From: an uncultured Woeseia sp.
GTDB taxonomy: Bacteria > Pseudomonadota > Gammaproteobacteria > Steroidobacterales > Woeseiaceae
Direction: 5' to 3'
DNA length: 38,124 nt
Assembly: GCA_937925605.1 (NCBI GenBank)
Contig: CALALV010000067.1
Span: 1 to 38,124, forward strand
Of this stretch, positions 1 to 7,247 are shown one piece after another (positions within the stretch are counted from its first letter, which is position 1; the number at the start of each line of letters is the position of its first letter). The notes beneath the pieces are model-generated. The model had not been told where the DNA came from and did not search any database. It saw only the letters and a list, made by a program, of their open reading frames with translations. The position numbers and the translations under genes were made by a program.

Positions 1-917
1 CGCAGGATCCCGGCGGGCCGGGAGGAGGGCGCGTGCACCAGCCGCCCGCCCTCGGCCGCGTCCGCCGTCACGCCGCGCCCCACGGCGCGCAACGCGGGCC
101 GGTGCTCGCGAGGCACGTCCGGCAGGCCGCGCCACGGCGCGGGCGTCTCGCTGTGACGACGGATGAAGCGCTTGACCAGCCGGTCCTCGAGCGAGTGAAA
201 GCTGATCACGCACAGCCGGCCGCCCGGCGCCAGCACGTCGAGGCTGGCATCGAGCGCCCGTTCGAGCTGACCGAGTTCGTCGTTCACCGCGATGCGGATG
301 GCCTGGAAGGTGCGCGTCGCCGGGTGCAGGCGTTCGCCGCGCGCCGGCACGCAGTCGGCGACCAGCGCCGCGAGCTCGCTGGTGCGCGTGAGCGGGCGTT
401 CGGCGCGCGCACGCAGGATCGCGCGCGCGATGCGCGCCGCGTGCCGTTCCTCACCGTAGTTTTTCAACACCCGTTTCAAGCTCTTCTCGTCTACCGTCTT
501 CAGCCAGTCGGCGGCGCTTTGTCCCTGTTGCGGGTCCATGCGCATGTCCAGCGGTCCGTCGTGACGGAAGCTGAAGCCGCGTGTCCCGTCATCCAGCTGC
601 GGCGACGAGACACCCAGGTCGAGTAGCAGTCCGTCCACCTGCCCGAGCAGGCCGCTTTGCCTGGCGATGTCGTCAAGTTGCGCAATTTCAGCCCTCCTGA
701 TCGAAAAGCGCGGGTCTTGCCCAAGCGTCGCCGCCGCACGCACCGCGGCGGGATCGCGATCTATCGCAAGCAGCCTGCCCTGCGGTCCCAGCCGCGCGAG
801 GATGGCCGCCGCGTGCCCGCCGCGCCCGAACGTGCCGTCGACGTAGCGGCCGTCGGGCCGCAGGTTCAGGCCGTCGAGCACGGCGCCTTCCAGCACCGGA
901 ACGTGTTCGCCGCTCAC
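1..917 (-). CDS. rsmH: 16S rRNA (cytosine(1402)-N4)-methyltransferase RsmH, 3' end cut by window edge
   Basis: RsmH methylates N4 of C1402 in the decoding centre of 16S rRNA using SAM. Reading the minus strand from a GTG at 917 gives MSGEHVPVLEGAVLDGLNL, then the SAM-binding motif DGTFGRGGHAAAIL (about residues 27-40). Further on come LDLGVSSPQLD, RGFSFRHDGPLDMRMD and VISFHSLEDRLVKRF, all RsmH hallmarks. About 305 residues are visible, ending ...SSRPAGILR, which aligns with the usual C-terminal region, so only a handful of residues should be missing beyond position 1. The GTG start lies 12 nt after the mraZ stop, as expected for the first two genes of the dcw cluster, which presumably continues to ftsL/ftsI off the left edge. 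Transcription is from the mraZ promoter. The identification is firm; the start codon is very likely. Confidence 0.95.
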   Translation of the reverse strand, partial: MSGEHVPVLEGAVLDGLNLRPDGRYVDGTFGRGGHAAAILARLGPQGRLLAIDRDPAAVRAAATLGQDPRFSIRRAEIAQLDDIARQSGLLGQVDGLLLDLGVSSPQLDDGTRGFSFRHDGPLDMRMDPQQGQSAADWLKTVDEKSLKRVLKNYGEERHAARIARAILRARAERPLTRTSELAALVADCVPARGERLHPATRTFQAIRIAVNDELGQLERALDASLDVLAPGGRLCVISFHSLEDRLVKRFIRRHSETPAPWRGLPDVPREHRPALRAVGRGVTADAAEGGRLVHAPSSRPAGIL

Positions 918-929
918 TGCCGCCGCCGC

Positions 930-1379
930 TCAGAACGACAGCGACTTGAGTTCGTCCGGCAGGTCGCCTCCGTCGTCCTCGTCGCGCCACGCGTCGCGCT
1001 TGCCGTTCCAGGTCTCCTCGTCCCACAACTCGAACTTCTGGCCCTGGCCGACCAGCATCGCGGCCCGGTCCAGCCCGGCAAATTCGCGCAGCTCGCGGCT
1101 CAGCAGGATGCGGCCGTGGCCGTCGAGCTCGAGCTCCGTCGCGTAGCCGACCATCAGGCGCTGCAGGCGGCGCGCCTTCGGATCCAGCGTCGGCAGGCGA
1201 ACGAGCTTGCGCTCGATGTCTTCCCAGTCGGGGAGCGGGTAAAGCAGCAGGCAGCCGTCGCGGTCCACGGTGGCCACCAGCTGGCCGTCACAACGCGCCA
1301 CGATCCGCTCCCGGTACCGGGTCGGAATGGCGAGACGCCCCTTGGCGTCGAGGGTGACTTTGGTGGCCCCACGAAACAC
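930..1379 (-). CDS. mraZ: Division/cell wall cluster transcriptional repressor MraZ
   Basis: MraZ is an AbrB-like (SpoVT-AbrB fold) DNA-binding protein that assembles into a ring and represses its own dcw operon by binding tandem TGGG/TGGAG-type repeats. The 149-residue product begins MFRGATKVTLDAKGRLAIP, the first of two MraZ repeats. The second is around LELDGHGRILLSRELREFAG (about residues 70-90). Family length is about 145-155, so it is complete. The start is a GTG, 44 nt before the nearest of three operator repeats, with no strong ribosome binding site visible. It is the first gene of the cluster and is followed by rsmH. The match to three spaced boxes in its own leader (1423-1447) supports autoregulation. 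Confidence 0.96.
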   Translation of the reverse strand: MFRGATKVTLDAKGRLAIPTRYRERIVARCDGQLVATVDRDGCLLLYPLPDWEDIERKLVRLPTLDPKARRLQRLMVGYATELELDGHGRILLSRELREFAGLDRAAMLVGQGQKFELWDEETWNGKRDAWRDEDDGGDLPDELKSLSF

Positions 1380-1422
1380 GGTGATTCACTGTCGACGGTA
1401 GCGGCCCGATCCGGGGCCGGCG

Positions 1423-1447
1423 TCCCATCTTCTCCCACTTTTCTCCA
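1423..1447 (-). promoter_or_regulatory. MraZ operator: three 10-bp-spaced MraZ boxes
   Basis: On the minus strand, TGGAG (1447-1443), TGGGA (1437-1433) and TGGGA (1427-1423) recur with exactly 10 bp between their starts. MraZ is known to bind three or four such direct repeats just downstream of the mraZ -10 box. Here they begin 9 bp downstream of the -10 hexamer, so a bound MraZ ring would cover the start of transcription. The spacing and position are seen directly; binding is inferred from the family. Confidence 0.85.
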
Positions 1448-1456
1448 CTTTTCGAC

Positions 1457-1485
1457 ACTATAGGCAGGGGGCCAGACAGCGTCAA
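1457..1485 (-). promoter_or_regulatory. Sigma-70-type promoter of mraZ-rsmH
   Basis: On the minus strand, TTGACG (1485-1480) and TATAGT (1462-1457) are separated by 17 bp, 5/6 and 5/6 matches to the consensus. The start site would fall near 1450, just ahead of the MraZ boxes. This is one of the two best promoters in the window. Confidence 0.8.
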
Positions 1486-1726
1486 TCAAATGGCACTAAA
1501 TGGTTGTTCTACAGTGACTTAGAGGCGTTTCCGTGGCCCGTTTCGGGCAAATTATGGCAAATTTAAAAGACTGTAAATCAAGGGCTTGAATATGCTTTCT
1601 CGACCAGCCCTCAATGTACTGTCGGCAACGGGCGACAGCCGCCGTCCGCGCCGGCGCGCGCGGCGTTCCGCGCGGGCGCCGCGATCTTATCGCATAAATT
1701 GCTGTTTTGTATAGATTTTTATCGGA
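1486..1726. other. Gene-free stretch between the mraZ promoter and rnpB, AT-rich half plus GC hairpins
   Basis: No credible ORF is present. About 1495-1620 is much more AT-rich than the rest of the window. It holds the inverted repeat GCCCG-TTT-CGGGC (1536-1548) and a looser AGGGCT...AGCCCT pair near 1585-1615. The half next to rnpB has a strong GC hairpin, CGCGCGG-CGTT-CCGCGCG (1657-1674), and a CTGTCG...CGACAG pair just before it. The GC hairpin lies 53-70 nt beyond the 3' end of rnpB but has no T-run, so it is not a classical intrinsic terminator for it. No tRNA or known small RNA could be recognised. Confidence 0.5.
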
Positions 1727-2127
1727 GGCGCAGCAGGGGCGGAGTCCGCCGTAAGCCGGGTTCTGTCGCGGGCAACCATTCATCTGGGACAGCCGTCGCC
1801 GGCTGCCTCTAGCGACCTACCCGGGAGTCCGCTCGGAACCGGCGGTGCGGACCCGAAGCGGGCCCGCGCACTCCCCTATTTGGTCTTGCTCCCGACGGGG
1901 TTTACCGTGCCGCGGCGTGTTGCCACCCGCGCGGTGCGCTCTTACCGCACCTTTTCACCCTTGCCGGCGCTCGCAAGGAGCGCTTGGGCGGTCTGTTTTC
2001 TGTGGCACTTTCCATGGGCTCGCGCCCTCCAGGCGTTACCTGGCGTCGTGTCCGACGGAGCCCGGACTTTCCTCGCCGCGCGGCTTGCGCGTCGCGGTTG
2101 CCTGGCCGACTCCATCCCTGCTGCGCC
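1727..2127 (-). ncRNA. rnpB: RNase P RNA (M1 RNA), bacterial type A
   Basis: This is the catalytic RNA that removes 5' leaders from tRNA precursors. The minus strand carries the near-invariant GAGGAAAGTCCGGGCTCC (2074-2057) at the 5' side, and ACAGAACCCGGCTTA (about 1766-1752) close to the 3' end. These are the two P4-flanking signatures of the family. The ends were set from a long P1 helix: GGCGCAGCAGGG (2127-2116) pairs perfectly with CCCTGCTGCGCC (1738-1727), and inside it GGAGTC pairs with GACTCC, joined by a U-G wobble and one A-C mismatch. The length of about 400 nt is typical for gammaproteobacteria. The position between mraZ and rsmI matches Pseudomonas. The exact mature ends are inferred from pairing only. 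Confidence 0.96.
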
Positions 2128-2131
2128 GGCC

Positions 2132-2157
2132 ATGATACTGCATGCGGCGCGTGTCAG
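2132..2157 (-). promoter_or_regulatory. Candidate rnpB promoter
   Basis: On the minus strand TATCAT (2137-2132) lies 5 bp upstream of the deduced rnpB 5' end at 2127, as a -10 box should. CTGACA (2157-2152) upstream resembles a -35 box, but the spacer is only 14 bp and the element overlaps the rsmI stop codon. The -10 is plausible; the -35 assignment is weak. Confidence 0.35.
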
Positions 2158-2993
2158 TCGCCGCCGGTCAGCTCGAGCAGGCGGCGGTACAGCTCGTTAC
2201 GGCGCCGGCCGGACGCGGCCGCGGCGATTTCGACGGCCTGGCGGTGCGGCAAGAGCGGCGCGAGCCGGCGCAGCAGCTCGTCGACGTCCAGCGTTCCGGT
2301 GGCGGCCTGCGGCGCGCCGGCGCAGACGACGACGAACTCGCCCTTCGCGGGCAGCCGCCCGTCCGCCGCCATCGCGGCGAGCTCGCCCGCCGTCGCGGCG
2401 ACGCACTGCTCGTGCAGCTTCGACAGTTCGCGGCCGACGAAAGCACGCCGGCCGGCGCCGAACGCGGCGGCCAGGTCGGCGAGCGTGTCCGCGATCCGGT
2501 GCACGGACGCGAAGAACACGAGCGTCCGGGTCTCGGCCGCGAGTTCTGCGAGCCGCGAGCGGCGCGCGGCCGCCTTCGACGGCAGGAAGCCCTCGAAGCA
2601 GAAACGGTCCGTCGGCAAGCCGGCTACCGACAGCGCGGCGAGCAGCGCGCTCGGTCCCGGCACCGGGCTGACCGGCACGCCGGCCGCGTGGGCGCCGGCC
2701 AGCAGACGGTAGCCGGGATCGCTGACCAGCGGCGTGCCGGCATCGCTGACGAGCGCCACCGTGCGGCCCGCCCCGAGTTCGGCGAGGAGGCGCGCCGTCG
2801 CCTGCTCCTCGTTGTGCTCGTGCAGCGAGACCTGCTCGGCGCTGATCCCGGCATGCGCCAGCAGCCGGCCAGTCCGGCGGGTATCCTCGGCGGCGACCAG
2901 GTCGACCTCGGCCAGCACGCGCGCGGCGCGCGGCGACAGGTCGTCCAGGTTGCCGATCGGAGTCGCGACGACGTACAGGCGCCCGCCGCTCAC
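2154..2993 (-). CDS. rsmI: 16S rRNA (cytidine(1402)-2'-O)-methyltransferase RsmI
   Basis: RsmI adds the 2'-O-methyl group to C1402, the same nucleotide that RsmH N4-methylates. It belongs to the tetrapyrrole-methylase fold. The protein shows LYVVATPIGNLDD near the N terminus, AAEDTRRTG, LHEHNE, ALVSDAGTPLVSDPGYRL and PVPGPSALLAALS, all strong family motifs. I place the start at the GTG at 2993 (VSGGRLYVV...). The frame stays open up to a GTG at 3065, but those 24 residues are unlike the family, and that start would lie inside the putative lpoA promoter. From 2993 the product is 279 residues, close to the usual 275-290. It is convergent with nothing and divergent from lpoA, and it is transcribed toward rnpB. 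Confidence 0.95.
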   Translation of the reverse strand: MSGGRLYVVATPIGNLDDLSPRAARVLAEVDLVAAEDTRRTGRLLAHAGISAEQVSLHEHNEEQATARLLAELGAGRTVALVSDAGTPLVSDPGYRLLAGAHAAGVPVSPVPGPSALLAALSVAGLPTDRFCFEGFLPSKAAARRSRLAELAAETRTLVFFASVHRIADTLADLAAAFGAGRRAFVGRELSKLHEQCVAATAGELAAMAADGRLPAKGEFVVVCAGAPQAATGTLDVDELLRRLAPLLPHRQAVEIAAAASGRRRNELYRRLLELTGGD

Positions 2994-3030
2994 CGCGCGA
3001 GTATCCACGGCATCGGGGGCGTTTTGCGGT

Positions 3031-3058
3031 TTGCGGCGCGCGGCCCGCGTTGCATACT
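3031..3058 (+). promoter_or_regulatory. Candidate lpoA promoter
   Basis: TTGCGG (3031-3036) and CATACT (3053-3058) are 16 bp apart, and the predicted start site would be about 35 nt before the lpoA ATG. The match is partial (TTG of the -35; four of six in the -10). It is supported mainly by its position in the divergent rsmI/lpoA gap. Confidence 0.35.
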
Positions 3059-3098
3059 GCGGCACTGCATTCTCGATGAACCCCGTAAGCCAGGACCT

Positions 3099-5033
3099 AT
3101 GAAGCGAAGGTTACACAATAGCGGCATGCCGCGAGCGCGCGCTGCCGTCGGGCTCGCGTTGCTGCTCGCGCTCTGCGCGGGCTGCGCGACGGGCGGGCTG
3201 CCCGGCGTCAGCCCGGAGCGGCGGGCCGAGCGGCTGGCCGACAGCGGCGAGCATGCCGAGGCGGCCGGCGAATACATCGGCCTGGCAGGCCGGGCGGCGG
3301 GCGACGACCGGCAGCGCCTGACCCTGCTCGCGATCGAGCAATGGCTCGAGGCCGGCGACGGCCGGCGCGCCGCCAATGCGCTGCGCAGCATCCCGACCCC
3401 GGCCGGCGGCGAACTGCTGTGGCTGTGGAGCGGCAACGCCGCGGCGCTCGCGCTGTGGCAGGGCCGGCCGGACGACGCGCTGAACCTGCTCGAGCCGCTG
3501 CTGCGCCAGCCGCTGCCGGCCGACCAGCGGCTGCGCGCGGAGGCGCTGCAGGCGGACGCCTGGTTCCAGAAGGGCGACCCGCTGCGCGCGCTGGCCCTGT
3601 ACCGCCAGCGCGGCGACGGCCTGCCGCCGGGCGAGGCGCAGCGCGACAACCGCGAACGGCTGTGGGCCGGGTTGCTGGTCAGCCGGCCCCGCGTGCTGCG
3701 GGCCGCGGCCGCCGAGGTCGACGATCCGTGGCTCGACGGCTGGCTGCGGCTCGGTGCGCTCGCGACCTCGACGGGCCGCCAGGGCATCGGCTGGGGCAAC
3801 GGGGTGCGGCGCTGGCTGGACAGCTACCCCGAACACCCGGCACGCGAACTGCTCGACACGTTCGAATTACCGAGCGGCGACGAACTCGGCTACCCGCGCC
3901 AGGTCGCCCTGCTGCTGCCGCTGTCCGGGAACAACGCGACGGCCGGCGAGGCCGTGCAGAACGGCTTCTTCGGCGCCTATTTCGCGGCGGCCGGCGAACT
4001 CGAGGTCCCGCAGCGCGTGCGGGTCTACGACACGCAGGCGGATGCGCCGGCCGCCTACCGCCAGGCGGTGGCCGACGGGGCCGAATTCGTCGTCGGTCCG
4101 CTGCTGCGCGAGAACGTCACGCGCCTCGCCGCCGAGTCGCTGCTGCCGGCGCCCGTGCTCGCGCTCAACACGCTGCCGGACAACCTGACCGCACCGGCGG
4201 CGATGTACCAGTTCGCGTTGTCGCCGGAGGACGAGGCGATCGCCGCGGCCGAGCGCGCGCTGGCGGATGGCCATCGCTACGCGCTCGCGCTGGTCCCGCG
4301 CAGCGACTGGGGCCGGCGGCTGGCGAACAGCTTCGCCGGGGCCTTCGAGTCCGGCGGCGGTACGCTGCTCGAGGCGCGCGACTACGAGCCCGGCAAGCAG
4401 GACTTCTCGTTCGAGATCGAGAACCTGCTGAACCTGACGCAAAGCGTGCAGCGCTACCAGCGCCTGCGCGCCAACATCGGCGGCCCGCTGCAGTTCGATC
4501 CGCGCCGGCGCCAGGACGCCGACTTCATTTTTCTCGCGGCCACGGCGCCCGCCGGGCGCCTGCTGAAGTCGCAGCTCAAATTCCATTACGCGGGGGACCT
4601 GCCGGTGTACTCGACCTCGCGGATCTACGCGATGGACGGCCGCTCGAACTCGGACCTGAACGGCATCCTGTTCGCCGACACGCCGTGGATCGTCGATCCG
4701 CAGCCCTGGATTCGCGAACTCGGCGAACTGTACCGCGAGACCTGGCCGGCGCAGCGTCGCCTCGGTCGCCTGCACGCGCTCGGCTACGACGCCTACCAGC
4801 TGGTCGCGGCGCTGCACGGCGGGGGACTCGCGCCGATGCGCGAGATCGACGGCGCGACCGGGCTGCTGTCTGTGGACGAGCGCGGCCGTGTGCGTCGACG
4901 GCTGGCGTGGGCGCGTTTCGAAGGCGGCGAACCGGTACCCGCGCCGCTCGACACGGCCCTGCGCCCCGATGTGCCTGACGTGCAGCCGGACGACGGCGAG
5001 ATCGTCTGGATCGAGCGCTCGGGCGGCCGCTGA
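3099..5033 (+). CDS. lpoA: Penicillin-binding protein activator LpoA (LppC family lipoprotein)
   Basis: LpoA is an outer-membrane lipoprotein that reaches through the periplasm to stimulate the bifunctional murein synthase PBP1a. The 644-residue product starts MKRRLHNSGMPR, followed by a hydrophobic stretch and lipobox LCAGC with the lipidated Cys at residue 29. A TPR-like alpha-helical N-terminal half (about 40-260) precedes the LppC domain. That domain has a periplasmic-binding-protein fold, starting at QVALLLPLSGNNATAGEAV (about 268), with VGPLLRENVTRLA and YSTSRIYAMDG further on. I chose the ATG at 3099. A second ATG nine codons later would give a more typical signal peptide and is also possible. 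The neighbours rsmI, yraN and diaA are in the classical order. Confidence 0.93.
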   Translation: MKRRLHNSGMPRARAAVGLALLLALCAGCATGGLPGVSPERRAERLADSGEHAEAAGEYIGLAGRAAGDDRQRLTLLAIEQWLEAGDGRRAANALRSIPTPAGGELLWLWSGNAAALALWQGRPDDALNLLEPLLRQPLPADQRLRAEALQADAWFQKGDPLRALALYRQRGDGLPPGEAQRDNRERLWAGLLVSRPRVLRAAAAEVDDPWLDGWLRLGALATSTGRQGIGWGNGVRRWLDSYPEHPARELLDTFELPSGDELGYPRQVALLLPLSGNNATAGEAVQNGFFGAYFAAAGELEVPQRVRVYDTQADAPAAYRQAVADGAEFVVGPLLRENVTRLAAESLLPAPVLALNTLPDNLTAPAAMYQFALSPEDEAIAAAERALADGHRYALALVPRSDWGRRLANSFAGAFESGGGTLLEARDYEPGKQDFSFEIENLLNLTQSVQRYQRLRANIGGPLQFDPRRRQDADFIFLAATAPAGRLLKSQLKFHYAGDLPVYSTSRIYAMDGRSNSDLNGILFADTPWIVDPQPWIRELGELYRETWPAQRRLGRLHALGYDAYQLVAALHGGGLAPMREIDGATGLLSVDERGRVRRRLAWARFEGGEPVPAPLDTALRPDVPDVQPDDGEIVWIERSGGR

Positions 5034-5037
5034 ACGG

Positions 5038-5412
5038 GTGGCCGCGCGGGGCGCAGCCGCCGGCCGGCGGGCGGAAGCGCTTGCGGAAGCCCACCTGGCG
5101 GCGCGCGGCCTCAAGGCGCGCGGCCGCAACCTGCGCTGCCGCTTCGGCGAGATCGACCTCGTCATGGACGACGCAGACGTGCTCGTGTTCGTCGAGGTCC
5201 GCTACCGCCGCGCGACGACGATGCCCGGGGCACTCGAGTCGGTCGGGCCGGCGAAGCGCCGCAAGCTCACGCTGGCCGCGATGCAGTACCTCGCGCGCCA
5301 CCCGGCCGAGGCCGAGCGCCCGGTGCGCTTCGACGTTGTCGCAATCGACGGTCGGTCGGCCGGCGAATACACGCTACAATGGCTCACCGATGCATTCCGA
5401 CCGGGAGACTAG
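5038..5412 (+). CDS. yraN: YraN family endonuclease-fold protein (UPF0102)
   Basis: This is a small protein with a restriction-endonuclease-like (Holliday junction resolvase-like) fold; its biological role is not established. The 124-residue product carries the family signature FGEIDLVMDDADVLVFVEVRYR (in parts: FGEIDLVM near residue 40, VFVEVRYR near 55) and RFDVVAID near the C terminus. The start is a GTG at 5038, 4 nt after the lpoA stop, which gives the usual start of the family (AARGAAAGRRAEALAEAHL). Reading upstream in this frame only overlaps lpoA. The gene is probably translated together with lpoA and diaA. Confidence 0.9.
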   Translation: MAARGAAAGRRAEALAEAHLAARGLKARGRNLRCRFGEIDLVMDDADVLVFVEVRYRRATTMPGALESVGPAKRRKLTLAAMQYLARHPAEAERPVRFDVVAIDGRSAGEYTLQWLTDAFRPGD

Positions 5413-5419
5413 GCTGCCC

Positions 5420-6007
5420 ATGGACCTGGCAAGGCGAGTCAACGACCACTTCGACGAGAGCATGCGCACGAAAAAGGCCGCCCAGGCCGAGGTCGTCGAG
5501 GCGATCACGCGCGCGGGCGAACTGATGAGCCAGTCGCTGCTGGCCGACGGCAAGATCCTGAGCTGTGGCAACGGTGGCTCCGCCGGCGATTCCCAGCACT
5601 TCTCGTCGGAATTGCTCAATCGCTTCGAGATGGAGCGCCCGGGCCTGCCCGCGATGGCGCTGACGACGGATTCGTCGACGCTGACGTCGATCGCGAACGA
5701 CTACGCCTACGAGGACATTTTCGCCAAGCAGGTACGGGCACTGGGCCGCCCGAACGACGTGCTGCTCGCGATCTCGACCTCGGGCAATTCGGAGAACGTC
5801 TGCCGGGCAATAGATGCCGCGCACGAGCGCGGCATGAACGTCGTCGCGCTGAGCGGCCGCGACGGCGGCCGCATGGCGCCGATGCTCGGCGACAAGGACG
5901 TCGAAATCCGCGTGCCGGCGGAACGCACGGCGCGCATCCAGGAGGTGCACCTGCTGGTCATCCACTGCCTGTGTGACCTGATCGACACGACGCTGCTCGG
6001 CAACTGA
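5420..6007 (+). CDS. diaA: DnaA initiator-associating protein DiaA / phosphoheptose isomerase-like SIS protein
   Basis: This is a SIS-domain protein. DiaA is a tetramer that binds DnaA and promotes ordered initiation at oriC; the paralogous GmhA makes heptose for LPS. The 195-residue sequence has GNGGSAGDSQHFSSELLNRF (about residues 52-71), the RPGLPAMAL segment and ISTSGNSENV (about 115-125), and ends CDLIDTTLLG, as in DiaA. The location directly after lpoA-yraN is the DiaA position, so I favour DiaA over GmhA. ATG 5420 is preceded by GGGAG at 5403-5407. An in-frame ATG at 5390 would overlap yraN by 23 nt and is less like the family. No dolP (yraP) follows, unlike in E. coli and Pseudomonas. 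Confidence 0.88.
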   Translation: MDLARRVNDHFDESMRTKKAAQAEVVEAITRAGELMSQSLLADGKILSCGNGGSAGDSQHFSSELLNRFEMERPGLPAMALTTDSSTLTSIANDYAYEDIFAKQVRALGRPNDVLLAISTSGNSENVCRAIDAAHERGMNVVALSGRDGGRMAPMLGDKDVEIRVPAERTARIQEVHLLVIHCLCDLIDTTLLGN

Positions 6008-6024
6008 GCAGCGGCCGCCGCTGC
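6008..6024. repeat. Inverted repeat between convergent diaA and sspB
   Basis: GCAGCGG-CCG-CCGCTGC forms a 7-bp stem with a 3-nt loop and fills almost the entire 19-nt gap between the two convergent stop codons. It could act as a bidirectional 3'-end stabiliser or a weak terminator. Neither strand has a T-run after it, so intrinsic termination is doubtful. Confidence 0.5.
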
Positions 6025-6026
6025 GG

Positions 6027-6425
6027 CTACTTGACGACCTTGAGGTGCGAGCGGTCGCTCCGGGTCGCTTCCCTCTGCTCCGGGTCGGGCGGTTCCGGGC
6101 GGTTCGCGCCCTGCGAGAAGATCATGCCCTGGCCGGTTTCCTTGGCGTAAATGCCGAGCACCGAGCCGACCGGAACCCAGACATCGAAAGGCACGCCCGA
6201 GAAGCGGGCACGAAAGCTGACCGCGTCGTTCGTGAGCTTCAGATTATGTGCTGCGGAGTGACTTATGTTCAGTATGATCTTGCCGTCCTTGACGTGCTCC
6301 GGCGGCACGCTGACCCCCTCGACCCCGGCATCGACCACGATATGTGGCGTGTTGCCGTTGTCGCCCATCCACTCGTGCATCGCGCGGATCAGGTAGGGTC
6401 TCTTGGATCGACTCGTGTGACTCAA
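6027..6425 (-). CDS. sspB: ClpXP protease specificity-enhancing factor SspB
   Basis: SspB is the adaptor that tethers ssrA-tagged, ribosome-rescued proteins to ClpX for degradation. The 132-residue product shows RPYLIRAMHEWMGDNGNTPH, VSVPPEHVKDGKIILNIS and VSFRARFSGVPFDVWVPVGS, then a flexible acidic linker. It ends in HLKVVK, the conserved ClpX zinc-domain-binding tail (XB motif). No ATG is available in the right place: the start is a TTG at 6425, with GGGAG positioned 9 nt upstream. It follows sspA after 103 nt and should be part of the petABC-sspAB transcription unit. Confidence 0.93.
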   Translation of the reverse strand: MSHTSRSKRPYLIRAMHEWMGDNGNTPHIVVDAGVEGVSVPPEHVKDGKIILNISHSAAHNLKLTNDAVSFRARFSGVPFDVWVPVGSVLGIYAKETGQGMIFSQGANRPEPPDPEQREATRSDRSHLKVVK

Positions 6426-6496
6426 ACTCGGCTTCTCCCGGCGGCCAGCCCGGCCGTCCGACTGCGGTCGGCTGCGGGGAGACAGGATACCACCGT

Positions 6497-6510
6497 CCGG
6501 CTGCAGCCGG
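6497..6510. repeat. 14-bp perfect palindrome in the sspA-sspB gap
   Basis: CCGGCTGCAGCCGG is fully self-complementary and lies 18 nt past the sspA stop codon. A second small inverted repeat, CCGAC-TGCG-GTCGG, lies nearer to sspB. Either could be a 3'-end or mRNA-stability element; there is no T-run. Confidence 0.4.
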
Positions 6511-6528
6511 CACCGGCGGCCTCCCGCG

Positions 6529-7158
6529 CTACATGCGCATTTCCTGTTCGAGCTCGGTCAGGCTGTCCTGGAACGACGGACGCTCGAACACGCGCTTCAT
6601 GTACTTCTCGATGGCCTCGGCCTGCGAACCGAGCTCGATGCCGTACACGGGCAGCCGCCACAGCACCGGCGCGATGCTGCAGTCGACGAGCGAGAAGTCC
6701 TCGCTCAGGAAGAACGTGCCGGCGGCGAACAGGTCGGCGCTGGCGAGGATGCTCTCGCGCAGCAGTTTCTTCGACTTCGCGCCGAGCTTGCGCTCGCCGT
6801 CGGCCTCGAACTGCTCCGCCAGCTGGTACCAGTCCGTCTCGATGCGGAACAGCGCCAGCCGGAACTGGGCACGCGTCACCGGGTCGACCGGCATCAGCGG
6901 CGGATGCGGGAAGCGCTCGTCGAGGTACTCGATAATGACGCGCGAGTCATACAGCACGAGATCCCTGTCCACCAGCGTCGGCACCGTGTGGTAGGGATTG
7001 AGATCCATGAGGTCCTCGGGCAGGTCAGGACCGTCGACGTTGGCGATGTCGATGTTGATGTTCTTTTCCGCCAGAACCAGCCGCGTGCGATGACTGTGTA
7101 TGCACGTCGGCCGGGAAAACAGGGTCATTACGGATCGTCGGTTGGCAATGACTGCCAT
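6529..7158 (-). CDS. sspA: Stringent starvation protein A (SspA)
   Basis: SspA is a glutathione-S-transferase-fold protein that binds RNA polymerase and modulates transcription under starvation and acid stress; it lacks GST activity. The 209-residue product begins MAVIANRRSVMTLFSRPTC and contains LNPYHTVPTLVDRDLVLYDS and EYLDERFPHPPLMPVDPV, with the PHP surface needed for activity in E. coli. FSLVDCSIAPVLWRLP marks the C-terminal helical domain. The ATG at 7158 is preceded by GAGGA. It lies downstream of petC with an 89-nt gap holding a hairpin, the same arrangement as in Pseudomonas. Confidence 0.96.
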   Translation of the reverse strand: MAVIANRRSVMTLFSRPTCIHSHRTRLVLAEKNINIDIANVDGPDLPEDLMDLNPYHTVPTLVDRDLVLYDSRVIIEYLDERFPHPPLMPVDPVTRAQFRLALFRIETDWYQLAEQFEADGERKLGAKSKKLLRESILASADLFAAGTFFLSEDFSLVDCSIAPVLWRLPVYGIELGSQAEAIEKYMKRVFERPSFQDSLTELEQEMRM

Positions 7159-7202
7159 GGTGATGTCCTCTCGGAACTCAGGAGTTGTAGGCCGGGGTCG
7201 CC

Positions 7203-7222
7203 GCCCGCGGCTTGCCGCGGGC
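7203..7222. repeat. Strong hairpin between petC and sspA
   Basis: GCCCGCGG-CTTG-CCGCGGGC gives an 8-bp all-GC stem with a four-base loop, 25 nt beyond the petC stop. No T-run follows on the transcribed strand, so it is more likely to uncouple petC from sspA by stabilising or processing the transcript than to terminate fully. Confidence 0.55.
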
Positions 7223-7247
7223 AGGCTCTCACCGGGTCAGTCCACGC

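Noticed and set aside
1657..1674. GC hairpin as an intrinsic terminator of rnpB
   Set aside because: It is more than 50 nt beyond the RNA's 3' end and is not followed by a T-run on the minus strand.
1496..1783. Short minus-strand ORF of 95 codons overlapping the 3' end of rnpB
   Set aside because: It overlaps RNase P RNA, has no family resemblance and no ribosome binding site.
2142..3098. Upstream extension of the lpoA frame, antisense to rsmI
   Set aside because: A clean signal peptide and lipobox follow the ATG at 3099, and the extension is a shadow of rsmI.
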